DNA from: Isoptericola halotolerans
GTDB lineage: Bacteria > Actinomycetota > Actinomycetes > Actinomycetales > Cellulomonadaceae
NCBI RefSeq assembly: GCF_003003075.1
Contig: NZ_PVTX01000001.1
Span: forward strand, 1-64,000
Direction: 5' to 3'
DNA length: 64,000 nucleotides
Made by a program: the position numbers and the translations under genes. Shown here piece after piece: positions 1 to 8,164 of this stretch; within the stretch, counting starts at the first letter, position 1; every line of letters begins with the position of its first letter. Under the pieces are notes generated by a model that had not been told where the DNA came from, searched no databases, and saw only the letters and a list, made by a program, of their open reading frames with translations.

Positions 1-144
1 TGGGAGCACGCCTTCTACCTCGACTACCTCAACGTCAAGGCCGACTACGTCAAGGCGTTCTGGAACATCGCCAACTGGCGCGACGTCGCCGCCCGTCTCG
101 ACCGCGCCCGCACCCAGACCACCGCACTCATCCTCCCCGCCTGA
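1..144 (+). CDS. sodA: superoxide dismutase, Fe/Mn family (3' end only)
   Basis: The window opens inside this gene; 47 residues and the TGA remain. They contain the C-terminal Fe/Mn superoxide dismutase signature: WEHAFYLDY, including the metal-ligand histidine three residues after the W, then an [16 protein letters not shown] stretch. The enzyme converts superoxide to oxygen and peroxide in the cytoplasm. The metal (Mn or Fe) cannot be told from this fragment. The gene is followed by a strong hairpin at 166-200, so it probably ends its transcription unit. Confidence 0.93.
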   Translation, partial: WEHAFYLDYLNVKADYVKAFWNIANWRDVAARLDRARTQTTALILPA

Positions 145-165
145 GGATCTCCTGCACGGCGTCGT

Positions 166-200
166 AGGGCCCGGTTCGCGCACCACGCGAACCGGGCCCT
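166..200 (+). terminator. intrinsic terminator after sodA
   Basis: A perfect 15-bp inverted repeat (166-180 and 186-200) with a 5-base loop lies 21 bases after the sodA stop. No T-run follows, which is usual for high-GC actinobacterial terminators. Confidence 0.75.
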
Positions 201-308
201 GTCGCACGGTGCGGAGCGGAGTGCGGAGCGCCTTTTGCCGAGCTTTGGTTATCCCGTGACGTGATGCGCTAGGGTCCCTGGCAGCGACGACGCCCAAGGA
301 GATGCTCG

Positions 309-1931
309 GTGACCAGCAGTGCCGCGGTACGGACCATGCCCCTCCCGGACCACCGGCACGCGGTGATGCGGCTCCTTGCCGCAGTGCTGGCGTTCACCCT
401 GGCCGGCGTGGTGGCCGTCGTGCCGGGGGCGCGCGCGGCGACCGCGGACGATCTGATCGCCACCACGGTGAGCGTGAGCCAGTACGAGACGTGGTGGCCG
501 GCCGGTGCGCGGCATCTCGACGTGCGGGTGACCACGCCCGACGGAGAGCTGGTCCATGACGGTGGGCTCCTGGCCGAGGTGAACGGGATCGACTACTCCG
601 GCTCGAGCACCTGGGCTTCCGGCCGTCTCCCGATCCATGCCGAGTTCCCCGCGGCAGGCACCTACCCCGTCACGGTGCGATATTTCCCGGCGGCCGGGTA
701 CGCGGGGTCGGAGTGGACCGGCACGGTGGAGGTGTCGGAGGGCACCGTGGCCACGACGACCACCGTCGTCGACGCTCCTGAGCAGCTCCACTACGGCGAC
801 CGAGGAGCGGTCGACGTCCAGGTGGACGTTCGGGGTGAACACCTGCCGAGTGGTGTGGTGGAGCTGTGGTCGCTCGACACCGGCGAGTTCGTCGACCAGG
901 AGCGGGTCGGCGCCGGAGGGCGGGTCAGGCTCCATCTGCGTGAGGTCCTGCCAGGCAACGAGTCGTTCGAGGTCGTCTTCGTGCCGTATGGCGGCCTGCA
1001 GCGGTCGCGGGCGGAGCTGACGGTCCCGATCCTGAAGGCGGAACGCGACCTGGACGCCTGGGTCGTCGGCGGATCCGTCGACCCGCACGACACCTGGTGG
1101 AAGGTGGCCGTCGACGTCCCGGACGTCGACCGCGTCGCAGGGACCTTGGCTCTCTACGCCGGCGACCGCCGCCTCGCGCGCATCCGGCCGGACGAGGAGC
1201 ACAACCGCACCGAAGTCTTCGTGATCGAGTCGGACGTGCTCCCGCCGGGGAACCACCGGCTCCACGTCCGGCTCACCGGCTCGCCGACCGTCGAGGACAC
1301 CAGCGCCGACGTCGTGCTGCGCGTCGCCAAGGTCGAGAGCGACATGTGGGCCAGGGAGAAGCGGCAGATGCGCTGGGGGGTCGATCACCGGCTCCTCGTC
1401 CGGACGGGCGCCGAGACCTCCTGGTCCGGCAACGACGGCCACTTCGCCACCGGCACCGTGACGGTCTATCGGGGCCGTACCAAGGTGGGCAGCGAGAAGA
1501 TCCGGCGTGAGGGCGAGACCACGGTGCGCATCGACGGTCACCGGCTGCGCGTGGGCAGGACGACGCTGCGCGTCGTCTACTCGGGCGACAGTCGGTACGC
1601 CTCGTCGACGAGCTACGAGACGGTTCGGGTGCGCAAGGCCAAGACGAAGGTCCGGGCCAAGGTGGTCGACAAGACGGTGAACGATCCGCAGCGAGCCAAG
1701 GTGAAGGTCCGTGTGAAGTCGCCGTCGGACGTCGACCCGACGGGCAAGATCAAGATCAAGGCCGACGGCAAGACGGTCAAGAAGGTGCGGCTGAAGAAGA
1801 GGCACGACGGCTCCCGCACGGTGAAGCTGCCCGGGCTCAGCGACGGCCACCACACGATCAAGGTCGTCTACACGGGGTCGTCGAAGACGAAGCGGGCGGT
1901 CAAGAACAATCTGTACGTCTGGTTCCGCTGA
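309..1931 (+). CDS. secreted Ig-like repeat protein
   Basis: 540 residues starting at GTG, with an AAGGAG-type ribosome site 7 bases upstream. The N-terminus (MTSSAAVRTMPLPDHRHAVM, then a hydrophobic stretch ending near GARAATA, about residue 45) is a signal peptide. The rest is beta-rich and repetitive: several segments look like bacterial Ig-like (Big_3-type) domains, with recurring patterns such as GDSRYASSTS and YTGSSKTKRAV that resemble the 'Y-x-G-D/S' ends of such repeats. The last 110 residues are very Lys/Arg-rich, which could bind anionic cell-wall polymer or substrate. No catalytic domain was recognised. The likely role is an exported adhesion or wall-associated protein. A possible promoter (TTGGTT at 245, TAGGGT at 270, 19-base spacing) precedes it. 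Confidence 0.8.
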   Translation: MTSSAAVRTMPLPDHRHAVMRLLAAVLAFTLAGVVAVVPGARAATADDLIATTVSVSQYETWWPAGARHLDVRVTTPDGELVHDGGLLAEVNGIDYSGSSTWASGRLPIHAEFPAAGTYPVTVRYFPAAGYAGSEWTGTVEVSEGTVATTTTVVDAPEQLHYGDRGAVDVQVDVRGEHLPSGVVELWSLDTGEFVDQERVGAGGRVRLHLREVLPGNESFEVVFVPYGGLQRSRAELTVPILKAERDLDAWVVGGSVDPHDTWWKVAVDVPDVDRVAGTLALYAGDRRLARIRPDEEHNRTEVFVIESDVLPPGNHRLHVRLTGSPTVEDTSADVVLRVAKVESDMWAREKRQMRWGVDHRLLVRTGAETSWSGNDGHFATGTVTVYRGRTKVGSEKIRREGETTVRIDGHRLRVGRTTLRVVYSGDSRYASSTSYETVRVRKAKTKVRAKVVDKTVNDPQRAKVKVRVKSPSDVDPTGKIKIKADGKTVKKVRLKKRHDGSRTVKLPGLSDGHHTIKVVYTGSSKTKRAVKNNLYVWFR

Positions 1932-1998
1932 GCTGGTTCGCTGAGCACGGGTCAGCCGAAAGCCTGGCGTGGGCAGCAGGCCCGCGCGACACCGCGAC

Positions 1999-2043
1999 GA
2001 GAGGCCCCTCCCGGGACGGCTACCCGCCAGGGAGGGGCCTCTC
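1999..2043. terminator. bidirectional terminator between convergent genes
   Basis: A perfect 14-bp inverted repeat (1999-2012 and 2030-2043) lies between the converging ends of the Ig-like protein gene and the ThuA gene. It can serve both. Confidence 0.75.
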
Positions 2044-2062
2044 GCCGCAGCTCCCGCGACGG

Positions 2063-3235
2063 TCAGAGATCGGCGTCGGCCAGGCCCTGCTGCCACTCGA
2101 TCAGGTCGGTGACCTTGGCCTGCAGGGTCGCGGCGGCCTCGTCGTCGCGGACCAGCGCGCCGGCGAGCGCCGCCGTCGGGCGCAGGATCCGGACGGCCTT
2201 CGAGGCGTCACCGGCGTTGGCGGCCTCCTGGGCGTTGTCCAGGCGTCGCTCGAGCTGGTTGACGGCGACACGGTCACGGGCGGTGTCGCTCGGCAGCTCC
2301 TCGACGAGCGTGTCGACCTCGGACCACGTGACGCAGTCGCCGCCACCGGAGACCGTGCCCGCGGTCCACTGGATGCCGCGGAGCACGGAGCCGAGGAAGG
2401 TCGGGTCGGCCCAGGAATCCTCGACGTGCCCGGCGCCCTGGTGCCAGGAGCGCCCGCCCTCGAAGTTCTGGCACCAGGCGATCGGGTGGTCCTCGCCCAT
2501 CGTGCCGCCCTGGTAGGTCGACTCGTCGAGGGTCATCAGCACGTGCACGTCGCCGCGCGGGTTGAGGGTGTAGTTGTACCACTCGTCCCAGCGCTCCCAC
2601 TCGAGCGGGACGCCCTCCATGGAGGGGTGCGCCGGGCTCTCGACCCGCATGGTGGCGGTCTGCTGCTGCGGGTGGCCGGCGAACCGCGCCCCGCCGCCGA
2701 TCAGCTGCGTGAACCAGCTCGAGGTGTGCATCGTGTCGGTGGCCGCGTGGATGCCGACGACGCCGCCGCCGTCGTGCACGAAGCCCTGCAGCGCGGCGAG
2801 CTCGGCGTCGTCGAGCAGCCGCGGCTGGTCGGGGTCGAGGTTGTTGGTGTTGTCCACCGGGGAGACGAACACGATCGAGTCGTACTGCGCCAGGTCCTGC
2901 GCCGACGTGAACGGCGTGGAGTCCATCGTGAGGTCGGGCTGGCCGGGGGAGCCGGGGCCCCACCAGCCGCCGGAGCTGTTGGGCGGGTCCCAGACGTCGA
3001 CGTCGAAGCCGTGCTCCGCACCGAGGTCGATCAGGGCGTGGGTGGTGTCGTCGATGTGGGAGTGGCGGAATCCCAGGGTCTTGCCGACCACGAGGATCTC
3101 GTCGAGCTCCTCGCCGGCGGTGGCGCCCGGTGCGGCGGTGGCCGACCCGGCGGCAGCCAGGCCCAGCGTGAGGGTGAGGGTGGCGGTGGCCGTACCGGCG
3201 ACGGCACAGCGGGTGGCGGAGGTTCGCTTGCTCAT
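2063..3235 (-). CDS. secreted ThuA-like protein with C-terminal FIMAH-like domain
   Basis: 390 residues. The start at 3235 is chosen because AAAGGAG lies just upstream and the protein then begins with a typical Sec signal peptide (MSKRTSATRCAV, Ala/Leu-rich core, cleavage near SATAAP). Residues about 45-285 match the ThuA (trehalose-utilisation) glutamine-amidotransferase-like fold: GHTxGFRHSHID-like start, IVFVSPVDNTNN, GGGVVGIHAATDTMH, and GGARFAGHP. The last 90 residues (EVDTLVEELP...LADADL) resemble the small helical FIMAH domain often attached to actinobacterial secreted carbohydrate-active proteins. ThuA homologues are linked to sugar conversion, but the reaction here is unknown. A palindrome at 3264-3278 suggests LacI-type control. 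Confidence 0.82.
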   Translation of the reverse strand: MSKRTSATRCAVAGTATATLTLTLGLAAAGSATAAPGATAGEELDEILVVGKTLGFRHSHIDDTTHALIDLGAEHGFDVDVWDPPNSSGGWWGPGSPGQPDLTMDSTPFTSAQDLAQYDSIVFVSPVDNTNNLDPDQPRLLDDAELAALQGFVHDGGGVVGIHAATDTMHTSSWFTQLIGGGARFAGHPQQQTATMRVESPAHPSMEGVPLEWERWDEWYNYTLNPRGDVHVLMTLDESTYQGGTMGEDHPIAWCQNFEGGRSWHQGAGHVEDSWADPTFLGSVLRGIQWTAGTVSGGGDCVTWSEVDTLVEELPSDTARDRVAVNQLERRLDNAQEAANAGDASKAVRILRPTAALAGALVRDDEAAATLQAKVTDLIEWQQGLADADL

Positions 3236-3263
3236 GACGCTCCTTTGCGCATGCGGCACATTC

Positions 3264-3278
3264 GTTGACCGGTTCAAC
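3264..3278 (-). promoter_or_regulatory. candidate LacI-type operator upstream of the ThuA gene
   Basis: GTTGACCGGTTCAAC is an imperfect palindrome centred on CCGGT, 29 bases upstream of the ThuA start. Its shape (TTGA-CCGG-TCAA) is like operators of actinobacterial LacI-family sugar regulators. No cognate regulator gene lies beside it. Confidence 0.45.
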
Positions 3279-3385
3279 TTAACCCCGGGAGCGGTAGATG
3301 TCACCACCTGAGAGCAAAAGTCTGCTGGCCTGCGACAAAAGCCTGCCGGGCGCCTGTCCCGGCTGCGCTCGGTCACGACCCGGGC

Positions 3386-3391
3386 TACCGT
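3386..3391 (+). promoter_or_regulatory. -10 element of a leaderless promoter (PAP2 gene)
   Basis: TACCGT ends 6 bases before the ATG at 3398, and no Shine-Dalgarno sequence is present. Transcription would start at or next to the ATG. Confidence 0.5.
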
Positions 3392-3397
3392 CCCCTG

Positions 3398-4081
3398 ATG
3401 CCCCGATCCTCTGACCGCACCCGTGCCCTGGTCCGCGCCGGAGCGTTCGGCCTGGCCGGCTTCCTCCCGGTGCTGGTGCTCGCCTGGCTCGTCCGTGCCG
3501 AGGCGCCGGCCGTGCTCGACGCCGACCAGGCCGCCGTCGCCGCGGCCCTCGAGGCCACGCGCGACCTCCCCGCGCTGCAGACCGGCCTGGTCGTCTGGCA
3601 GGAGGTCACCCAGCCGCGCTGGGTGGTGCTCGCCGGGGGTCTGCTCTGCCTGTGGGTGTGGCGCCGCCGCGGCCTGGGCGGCCGTGCGCTGTGGGCCTTC
3701 GGCACGCTCGTCGCCTCGTGGGGTCTGTCGGTGCTCGCGAAGGAGGCGGTGGGCCGCCTCCGGCCGCAGGTCGACGACGCGATCACCGCGGCGCCGGGCT
3801 TCAGCTTCCCGTCGGGCCACGCCATGGCGGCGGCGACCGGCGCGGTGACGCTGACGTTGCTCGTGTGGCCGCTGCTCGGACCGCGGGCGCGCGTCGCCGT
3901 CCCGGCGGTCGCCGCTACGCTGGCCCTCGTCACCGCCGCGCACCGCGTGATGCTCGGCGTGCACTTCCCCTCGGACGTGGTCGCCGGAGCGTTGCTGGGT
4001 GCGACGTTCGCCGGCGCCTCGTACCTCGGCTACGTGGGCTGGACCAGCACTGCCCGCATCCCCGAGCCGGAGGTCCGATGA
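3398..4081 (+). CDS. PAP2-family membrane phosphatase (first of a pair)
   Basis: 227 residues with five to six hydrophobic membrane segments. It carries the three phosphatidic-acid-phosphatase-2 motifs: K-x6-RP (KEAVGRLRP, from about residue 115), PSGH (138-141, the histidine being the acid/base), and R-x5-H-x3-D (HRVMLGVHFPSD). Such enzymes dephosphorylate lipid phosphates such as undecaprenyl pyrophosphate or phosphatidic acid at the outer membrane face; the substrate here is not evident. The gene overlaps the next PAP2 gene by ATGA, so the two are translationally coupled. Confidence 0.88.
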   Translation: MPRSSDRTRALVRAGAFGLAGFLPVLVLAWLVRAEAPAVLDADQAAVAAALEATRDLPALQTGLVVWQEVTQPRWVVLAGGLLCLWVWRRRGLGGRALWAFGTLVASWGLSVLAKEAVGRLRPQVDDAITAAPGFSFPSGHAMAAATGAVTLTLLVWPLLGPRARVAVPAVAATLALVTAAHRVMLGVHFPSDVVAGALLGATFAGASYLGYVGWTSTARIPEPEVR

Positions 4082-4773
4082 CCGCGTTCGTCCACCGCTA
4101 CGAGCTCGACCCGAGCCGACCCGACGGCAGAGCGGTGGCGCGCGACCTCGCCGTCCGGGCCTTCGCGCCGGCTGCCGCCTGGTGGTGCCTCCTGGTGGGT
4201 CTCGGCCTCCTCGTCGTCGGACCGCTCGGCGACCTGCCGGCCGGGGACCCCGTGGAGACGTGGTTCGCCGACCGCCGGACCCCGGTGCTCAACACGGTCT
4301 CGGAGTGGGTCGGGCACCTCGGGGCGACGCAGGTCGTCATCGGCGTCACCGTGCTCACCGTCGCGGTCCTGTGGTGGCGCACGCGCCAGTGGTGGTTCGC
4401 GCTGGTGCCGGCGCTCGCGGTGTCGTTGCAGTCGCTGGTCTTCGTGACCGCGTCCGCCGTCGTCGGGCGGGAGCGTCCGGACGTCCCGCACCTCGACGAC
4501 GCGCCACCGACGTCGAGCTTCCCGAGCGGGCACACGGGAGCCTCGACCGCGTTGTGGCTCACCCTGGCGCTGCTGGCCCAGCGCATCCGCCATCCCGTGC
4601 TGCGCGTCGTGGTGACCGCCCTGTGCGTGCTCGTGCCGCTGCTGGTCGGGATCTCCCGGATGTATCGCGGGATGCACGGGCCGGCCGACGTCGCCCTGGG
4701 TCTGGTCAACGGCGCGGTCTGCGTGGTCCTCGCGTGGGGCTACCTGCGACGCTCCGCGCCCGGACGCCCGTAG
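4078..4773 (+). CDS. PAP2-family membrane phosphatase (second of a pair)
   Basis: 231 residues, starting at the ATG that overlaps the upstream stop (ATGA). Membrane helices alternate with the PAP2 motifs: VVGRERP, SFPSGHTGAS and SRMYRGMHGPAD. The lysine of the first motif is replaced (TASAVVGRERP), but the catalytic histidines and aspartate remain. It differs clearly from the upstream PAP2 protein in its N-terminal 60 residues and loops, so the pair is not a recent duplication. It is probably a lipid phosphate or undecaprenyl pyrophosphate phosphatase acting outside the membrane. Confidence 0.87.
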   Translation: MTAFVHRYELDPSRPDGRAVARDLAVRAFAPAAAWWCLLVGLGLLVVGPLGDLPAGDPVETWFADRRTPVLNTVSEWVGHLGATQVVIGVTVLTVAVLWWRTRQWWFALVPALAVSLQSLVFVTASAVVGRERPDVPHLDDAPPTSSFPSGHTGASTALWLTLALLAQRIRHPVLRVVVTALCVLVPLLVGISRMYRGMHGPADVALGLVNGAVCVVLAWGYLRRSAPGRP

Positions 4774-4783
4774 CGCCGCCGGG

Positions 4784-5932
4784 TCACGGCGCCGGCTCCT
4801 CGTGCTCGGTCGCGGGGACCGGCACGGTGCATCGGGCGAGGAGCGTCCCGCCGTCGTCCAGCAGGACTGCGGTGGCGGTCGCGCCCGAGAGGTCCTGGGG
4901 CGCCTCGACGCTCACCGAGGCGATCGGCTCGGGGACGCTCCACCACACGCTGTTGTCGGCGTCGGCGCCCGGCTCGTCGTCCGGCATCGGCCCGCCCTCC
5001 GCGGAGTAGAAGCTCCCGTCGGGTGCGCGGACCTCCAGCGCGGCGGACGGGGCGTCGAGCGGAGGGTTCCCGCCGTCGTCGACCCCGAGCGCGGCCGACC
5101 AGACGACCGCCACCTCCCACGACCGTTCGACCGGCCGCTCGATCCCGAGCCGGGACTCCCACGTCGCCGACGCGGCGCTGCCGATCGTGGCCGTGGCGAC
5201 GAACGGACTGGTGCTGGTGCAGGAGGTCATGTCGGACGAAAAGTGTCCCGACCCGCCGCTGCCCTGCACCAGGCTCATGGCCGCCGCCGCGGCACACACG
5301 ACCAGGGACACGCCGCTCGTGACGATCCGAGGCCAGCGCAGCCACGGCGCGCGGGCGTCGCGGAGGCGGCGCAGCCACGCCACCCAGCGGTGAGGTCGCG
5401 GCCGGGTGCTGGTCACGACGACGGTACCGAGCAGCGAGTCCGCGTAGGTGCGGCCCTCCGGGTGCCACGTGGCGCGCAGGTAGCCGAGCAGGAGGAACGC
5501 GTCGAGGAAGTGGGCGAGCCAGCGCAGCACGGTGCCGAGCATCCCGATCGGGCGGCCCGAGCCGGCGTCGACCACGCTGATGCCGCACACGCGCTTGCCG
5601 GGCGTCATCCCGGTGTAGGCCTGCAGGATGCCGAGGCCGAGGAGCGAGCCGACGGTCCACGAGACGGCGTCGGAGCCGAGCTGTGGCTGCTCACCGCGGT
5701 GCAGCAGCGGCAGCGCGGCGTACGTCGGGGCGTCGCTCGTGGCGAGCCACGCGATGGACGCGACGACGGCCGAGTCCAGGAGCACGGCCAGCACGCGCAG
5801 GAGCCAGCCGGCCTTCTCGTGGCCGTCCACGAGGGGCTCGGGTCCCAGCGGCGGCCGACGGCGCGGAGGCACCTGCCGTGGCCGACGTCGCGGCCGCGGG
5901 GAGCGTGCGTGCGTCGGGACCGTCGTCGTCAT
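4784..5932 (-). CDS. RDD-family membrane protein
   Basis: 382 residues from the ATG at 5932. After a basic, proline/arginine-rich N-terminus of about 40 residues comes an RDD domain: WLLRVLAVLLDSAVVASIAWL, then GLGILQAYTGMTPGKRVCGISVVD and a further helix. The typical R-D-D arrangement is degenerate. A separate helix at about residue 245 (IVTSGVSLVVCAAAAAMSLV) is followed by an extracellular domain of about 130 residues of unknown type. The function of RDD proteins is largely unknown (some act as ion antiporters). No clear ribosome site was seen, so the start is uncertain. The gene converges on the PAP2 pair. Confidence 0.72.
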   Translation of the reverse strand: MTTTVPTHARSPRPRRRPRQVPPRRRPPLGPEPLVDGHEKAGWLLRVLAVLLDSAVVASIAWLATSDAPTYAALPLLHRGEQPQLGSDAVSWTVGSLLGLGILQAYTGMTPGKRVCGISVVDAGSGRPIGMLGTVLRWLAHFLDAFLLLGYLRATWHPEGRTYADSLLGTVVVTSTRPRPHRWVAWLRRLRDARAPWLRWPRIVTSGVSLVVCAAAAAMSLVQGSGGSGHFSSDMTSCTSTSPFVATATIGSAASATWESRLGIERPVERSWEVAVVWSAALGVDDGGNPPLDAPSAALEVRAPDGSFYSAEGGPMPDDEPGADADNSVWWSVPEPIASVSVEAPQDLSGATATAVLLDDGGTLLARCTVPVPATEHEEPAP

Positions 5933-6072
5933 GGGAGGAGGCTCCCACAGGCGTGCGCCCAGGTCACGGGCGTGTCCGTGGCGCCGGCGCCCGTTGCCCG
6001 TGCGAGCCCACGCCGTCCCTGGGCACGATGACAGCCGCGTCGAACCTGTCGCACGAAACGAGGGGAGCACCT

Positions 6073-6873
6073 GTGGACCTGGGCATCGAAGGCCGCGTCG
6101 CGGTCGTCACCGGAGCGGACTCCGGCATCGGTCTCGCGACCGCCCACGAGCTGCTGCGCGAGGGGGCGCGCGTCGTCCTGACCGACGTCGACACGGACCG
6201 GGTCCGCGCGGCCGCGGAGTCGCTGGGCGTGCCGCAGGAGAGATGGGCGGCCGTCGGCGCGGACCTCGCCCGGCCCGACGACGTCGCGGCGCTGGTGCGC
6301 GCCACGGAGGAGGCCTTCGGCCCGGCGGGCATCCTGGTGCACTCGGCCGGGATCCACGGGGCGCAGGGCCTGTTCCACGAGATCGACGACGACGGCTGGC
6401 TGGAGACGCTGCAGGTCGACCTGCTCGCCGCCGTGCGGACCGTGCGGGCGCTGCTGCCGGGGATGCGCGCGGCCGGGTGGGGCCGCGTCGTGCTGGTCTC
6501 GTCCGAGGACGGCGTGCAGCCCTACGTCGACGAGCTGCCGTACAGCGCCTCGAAGGCGGCGATCCTCAACCTCACCAAGGGCCTGTCCAAGACGTACGGC
6601 CGCGAGGGCGTCCTGGTGAACGCCGTCTCGCCCGCCTTCGTCGAGACGCCCATGACCGACGAGATGATGGACGCCCGCGCCGCCGAGCTCGGCGTCGACC
6701 GGGACGAGGCGGTCCGCAGCTTCCTGGCCGAGGAGCGGCCCTTCATCGAGCGGGACCACCGGGGGAGGCCCGAGGAGGTCGCCGCGGTGGTCGCGCTGCT
6801 CTGCTCGTCCCGCGCGAGCTACGTCGTCGGGTCGAACTACCGGGTCGACGGCGGCTCCGTCGCCACGATCTGA
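6073..6873 (+). CDS. short-chain dehydrogenase/reductase
   Basis: 266 residues starting at GTG 6073, with AGGGGAG 5 bases upstream. Classical SDR features: TGADSGIG at 13-20 (cofactor binding), NAG-like HSAGIHG, catalytic Ser in VLVSSEDG, Y157-x3-K161 (YSASK), and a C-terminal VVGSNYRVDGG. It oxidises or reduces an alcohol/ketone with NAD(P). The substrate is unknown. It is followed 9 bases later by an FAD-dependent reductase gene, so the two are probably cotranscribed and may work in one pathway. Confidence 0.88.
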   Translation: MDLGIEGRVAVVTGADSGIGLATAHELLREGARVVLTDVDTDRVRAAAESLGVPQERWAAVGADLARPDDVAALVRATEEAFGPAGILVHSAGIHGAQGLFHEIDDDGWLETLQVDLLAAVRTVRALLPGMRAAGWGRVVLVSSEDGVQPYVDELPYSASKAAILNLTKGLSKTYGREGVLVNAVSPAFVETPMTDEMMDARAAELGVDRDEAVRSFLAEERPFIERDHRGRPEEVAAVVALLCSSRASYVVGSNYRVDGGSVATI

Positions 6874-6882
6874 GGAGGCCAC

Positions 6883-8142
6883 ATGACGAGGGACCACTAC
6901 GACTACCTGCTGCTCGGCGGCGGCATGGCGTCCGACGCCGCAGCGCGCGGCATCCGCGAGATCGACGCGGAGGGCACCATAGGGATCGTCGGCCGGGAGC
7001 CGACCGAGCCCGTCACCCGCCCCGCGCTGTCCAAGAAGCTGTGGACGGACCCTGACTTCTCCTTCGAGCAGGTCTGGACGGGCACCGCCGAGGACACCGG
7101 CGCCGAGCTGCTGCTCGGCGAGACGGTCGTGGGACTCGACACCGCGCGGCGCACGGTTCGCACGGCGTCCGGCCAGGAGATCGGCTACGGCAAGGCCCTC
7201 GTCGCGACCAGCGGCACGCCCGCCTCGCTCGACGTCGACGACCCTCACGGGTCCGGCCGCGTCATCCCGTTCCGCAGCGTGCGCGACTACGAGACGCTGC
7301 GCGGACTGACGGCGCAGGGGAGCCCGCACGTCGCCGTGGTGGGCGGGAGCTACATCGCCACCGAGCTCGCGGCCGGGCTCACCGAGACCGACGCGCGCGT
7401 CACGCTCGTCTTCACGCAGGACACGCTGCTCGGGCAGATGCTCCCGGCAGACCTCGCCCAGCGTGTGGAGAGCCTGTTCCGCGAGCACGGCGTCGAGCTC
7501 GTCCGCGGCACCGAGGCCACGGGCGGCGAGGTGCGCGGCCCCGACGGGCCGGTGCGCCTGACGCTGTCGTCCGACGACGAGCTCGAGGTCGACGTCGTCG
7601 TCGCCGGCCTGGGCATCTCGCTCGAGACCGGGTTCGCCGTCGAGGCAGGCCTGGAGGCGGTCGACGACGGCGGGATCGTCGTCGACGCGCACCTGCGGTC
7701 GAGCGACCCCGCGGTGTGGGCGGCGGGCGACGTCGCGCACTACCCGGACCCGGTGCTCGGCACGCGGCGGGTCGAGCACGTGGACCACGCGACGTCGTCG
7801 GGCCGGTCCGCCGGCCGGGACATGGCCGGCGCCGACGAGCCCTACACGCACACGCCCTTCTACTACTCGGTGCTGTTCGGCGTCCGGTACGAGGCGGTCG
7901 GCATGCTCGACGCGTCGCTGGAGATCGTCGAGGACCGGCAGGGCGGCGCCGAGGATCCGCTGGAGCAGGTGGTCGCGTACTACGTGGAGCGAGAGGCCGA
8001 CGGCGCGGACACGGCGCGGGTGCACGGCGTGCTGCTCTGGGGCGTCGAGGAGGGCACCGGCGCCACCGACGCGGCGCGCGAGGTGCTGGCGGCCGGACCG
8101 GTCGACGTCGGCAAGCTGCCGGGGCGGATCCGGCTGGACTGA
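6883..8142 (+). CDS. FAD/NAD(P)-dependent oxidoreductase, ferredoxin-reductase-like
   Basis: 419 residues. The N-terminal dinucleotide-binding motif is GGGMAS (12-17), a second is VVGGSYIATELAAGL near residue 150, and the FAD-ribityl motif is VWAAGDVAHY near 280. The architecture matches the AIF/rubredoxin-reductase-like family often annotated as NAD(P)/FAD-dependent or apoptosis-inducing-factor-like oxidoreductase. It would transfer electrons from NAD(P)H to a small redox protein or quinone. No ferredoxin gene is adjacent. It is separated by 9 bases from the upstream SDR gene. Confidence 0.85.
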   Translation: MTRDHYDYLLLGGGMASDAAARGIREIDAEGTIGIVGREPTEPVTRPALSKKLWTDPDFSFEQVWTGTAEDTGAELLLGETVVGLDTARRTVRTASGQEIGYGKALVATSGTPASLDVDDPHGSGRVIPFRSVRDYETLRGLTAQGSPHVAVVGGSYIATELAAGLTETDARVTLVFTQDTLLGQMLPADLAQRVESLFREHGVELVRGTEATGGEVRGPDGPVRLTLSSDDELEVDVVVAGLGISLETGFAVEAGLEAVDDGGIVVDAHLRSSDPAVWAAGDVAHYPDPVLGTRRVEHVDHATSSGRSAGRDMAGADEPYTHTPFYYSVLFGVRYEAVGMLDASLEIVEDRQGGAEDPLEQVVAYYVEREADGADTARVHGVLLWGVEEGTGATDAAREVLAAGPVDVGKLPGRIRLD

Positions 8143-8164
8143 CCGGCGGCGGGCCGGGGCTTCG

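Noticed and set aside
249-2096. 615-residue minus-strand open frame opposite the Ig-like protein
   Set aside because: No start signal or domain; the plus-strand gene has a ribosome site, a signal peptide and Ig-like repeats.
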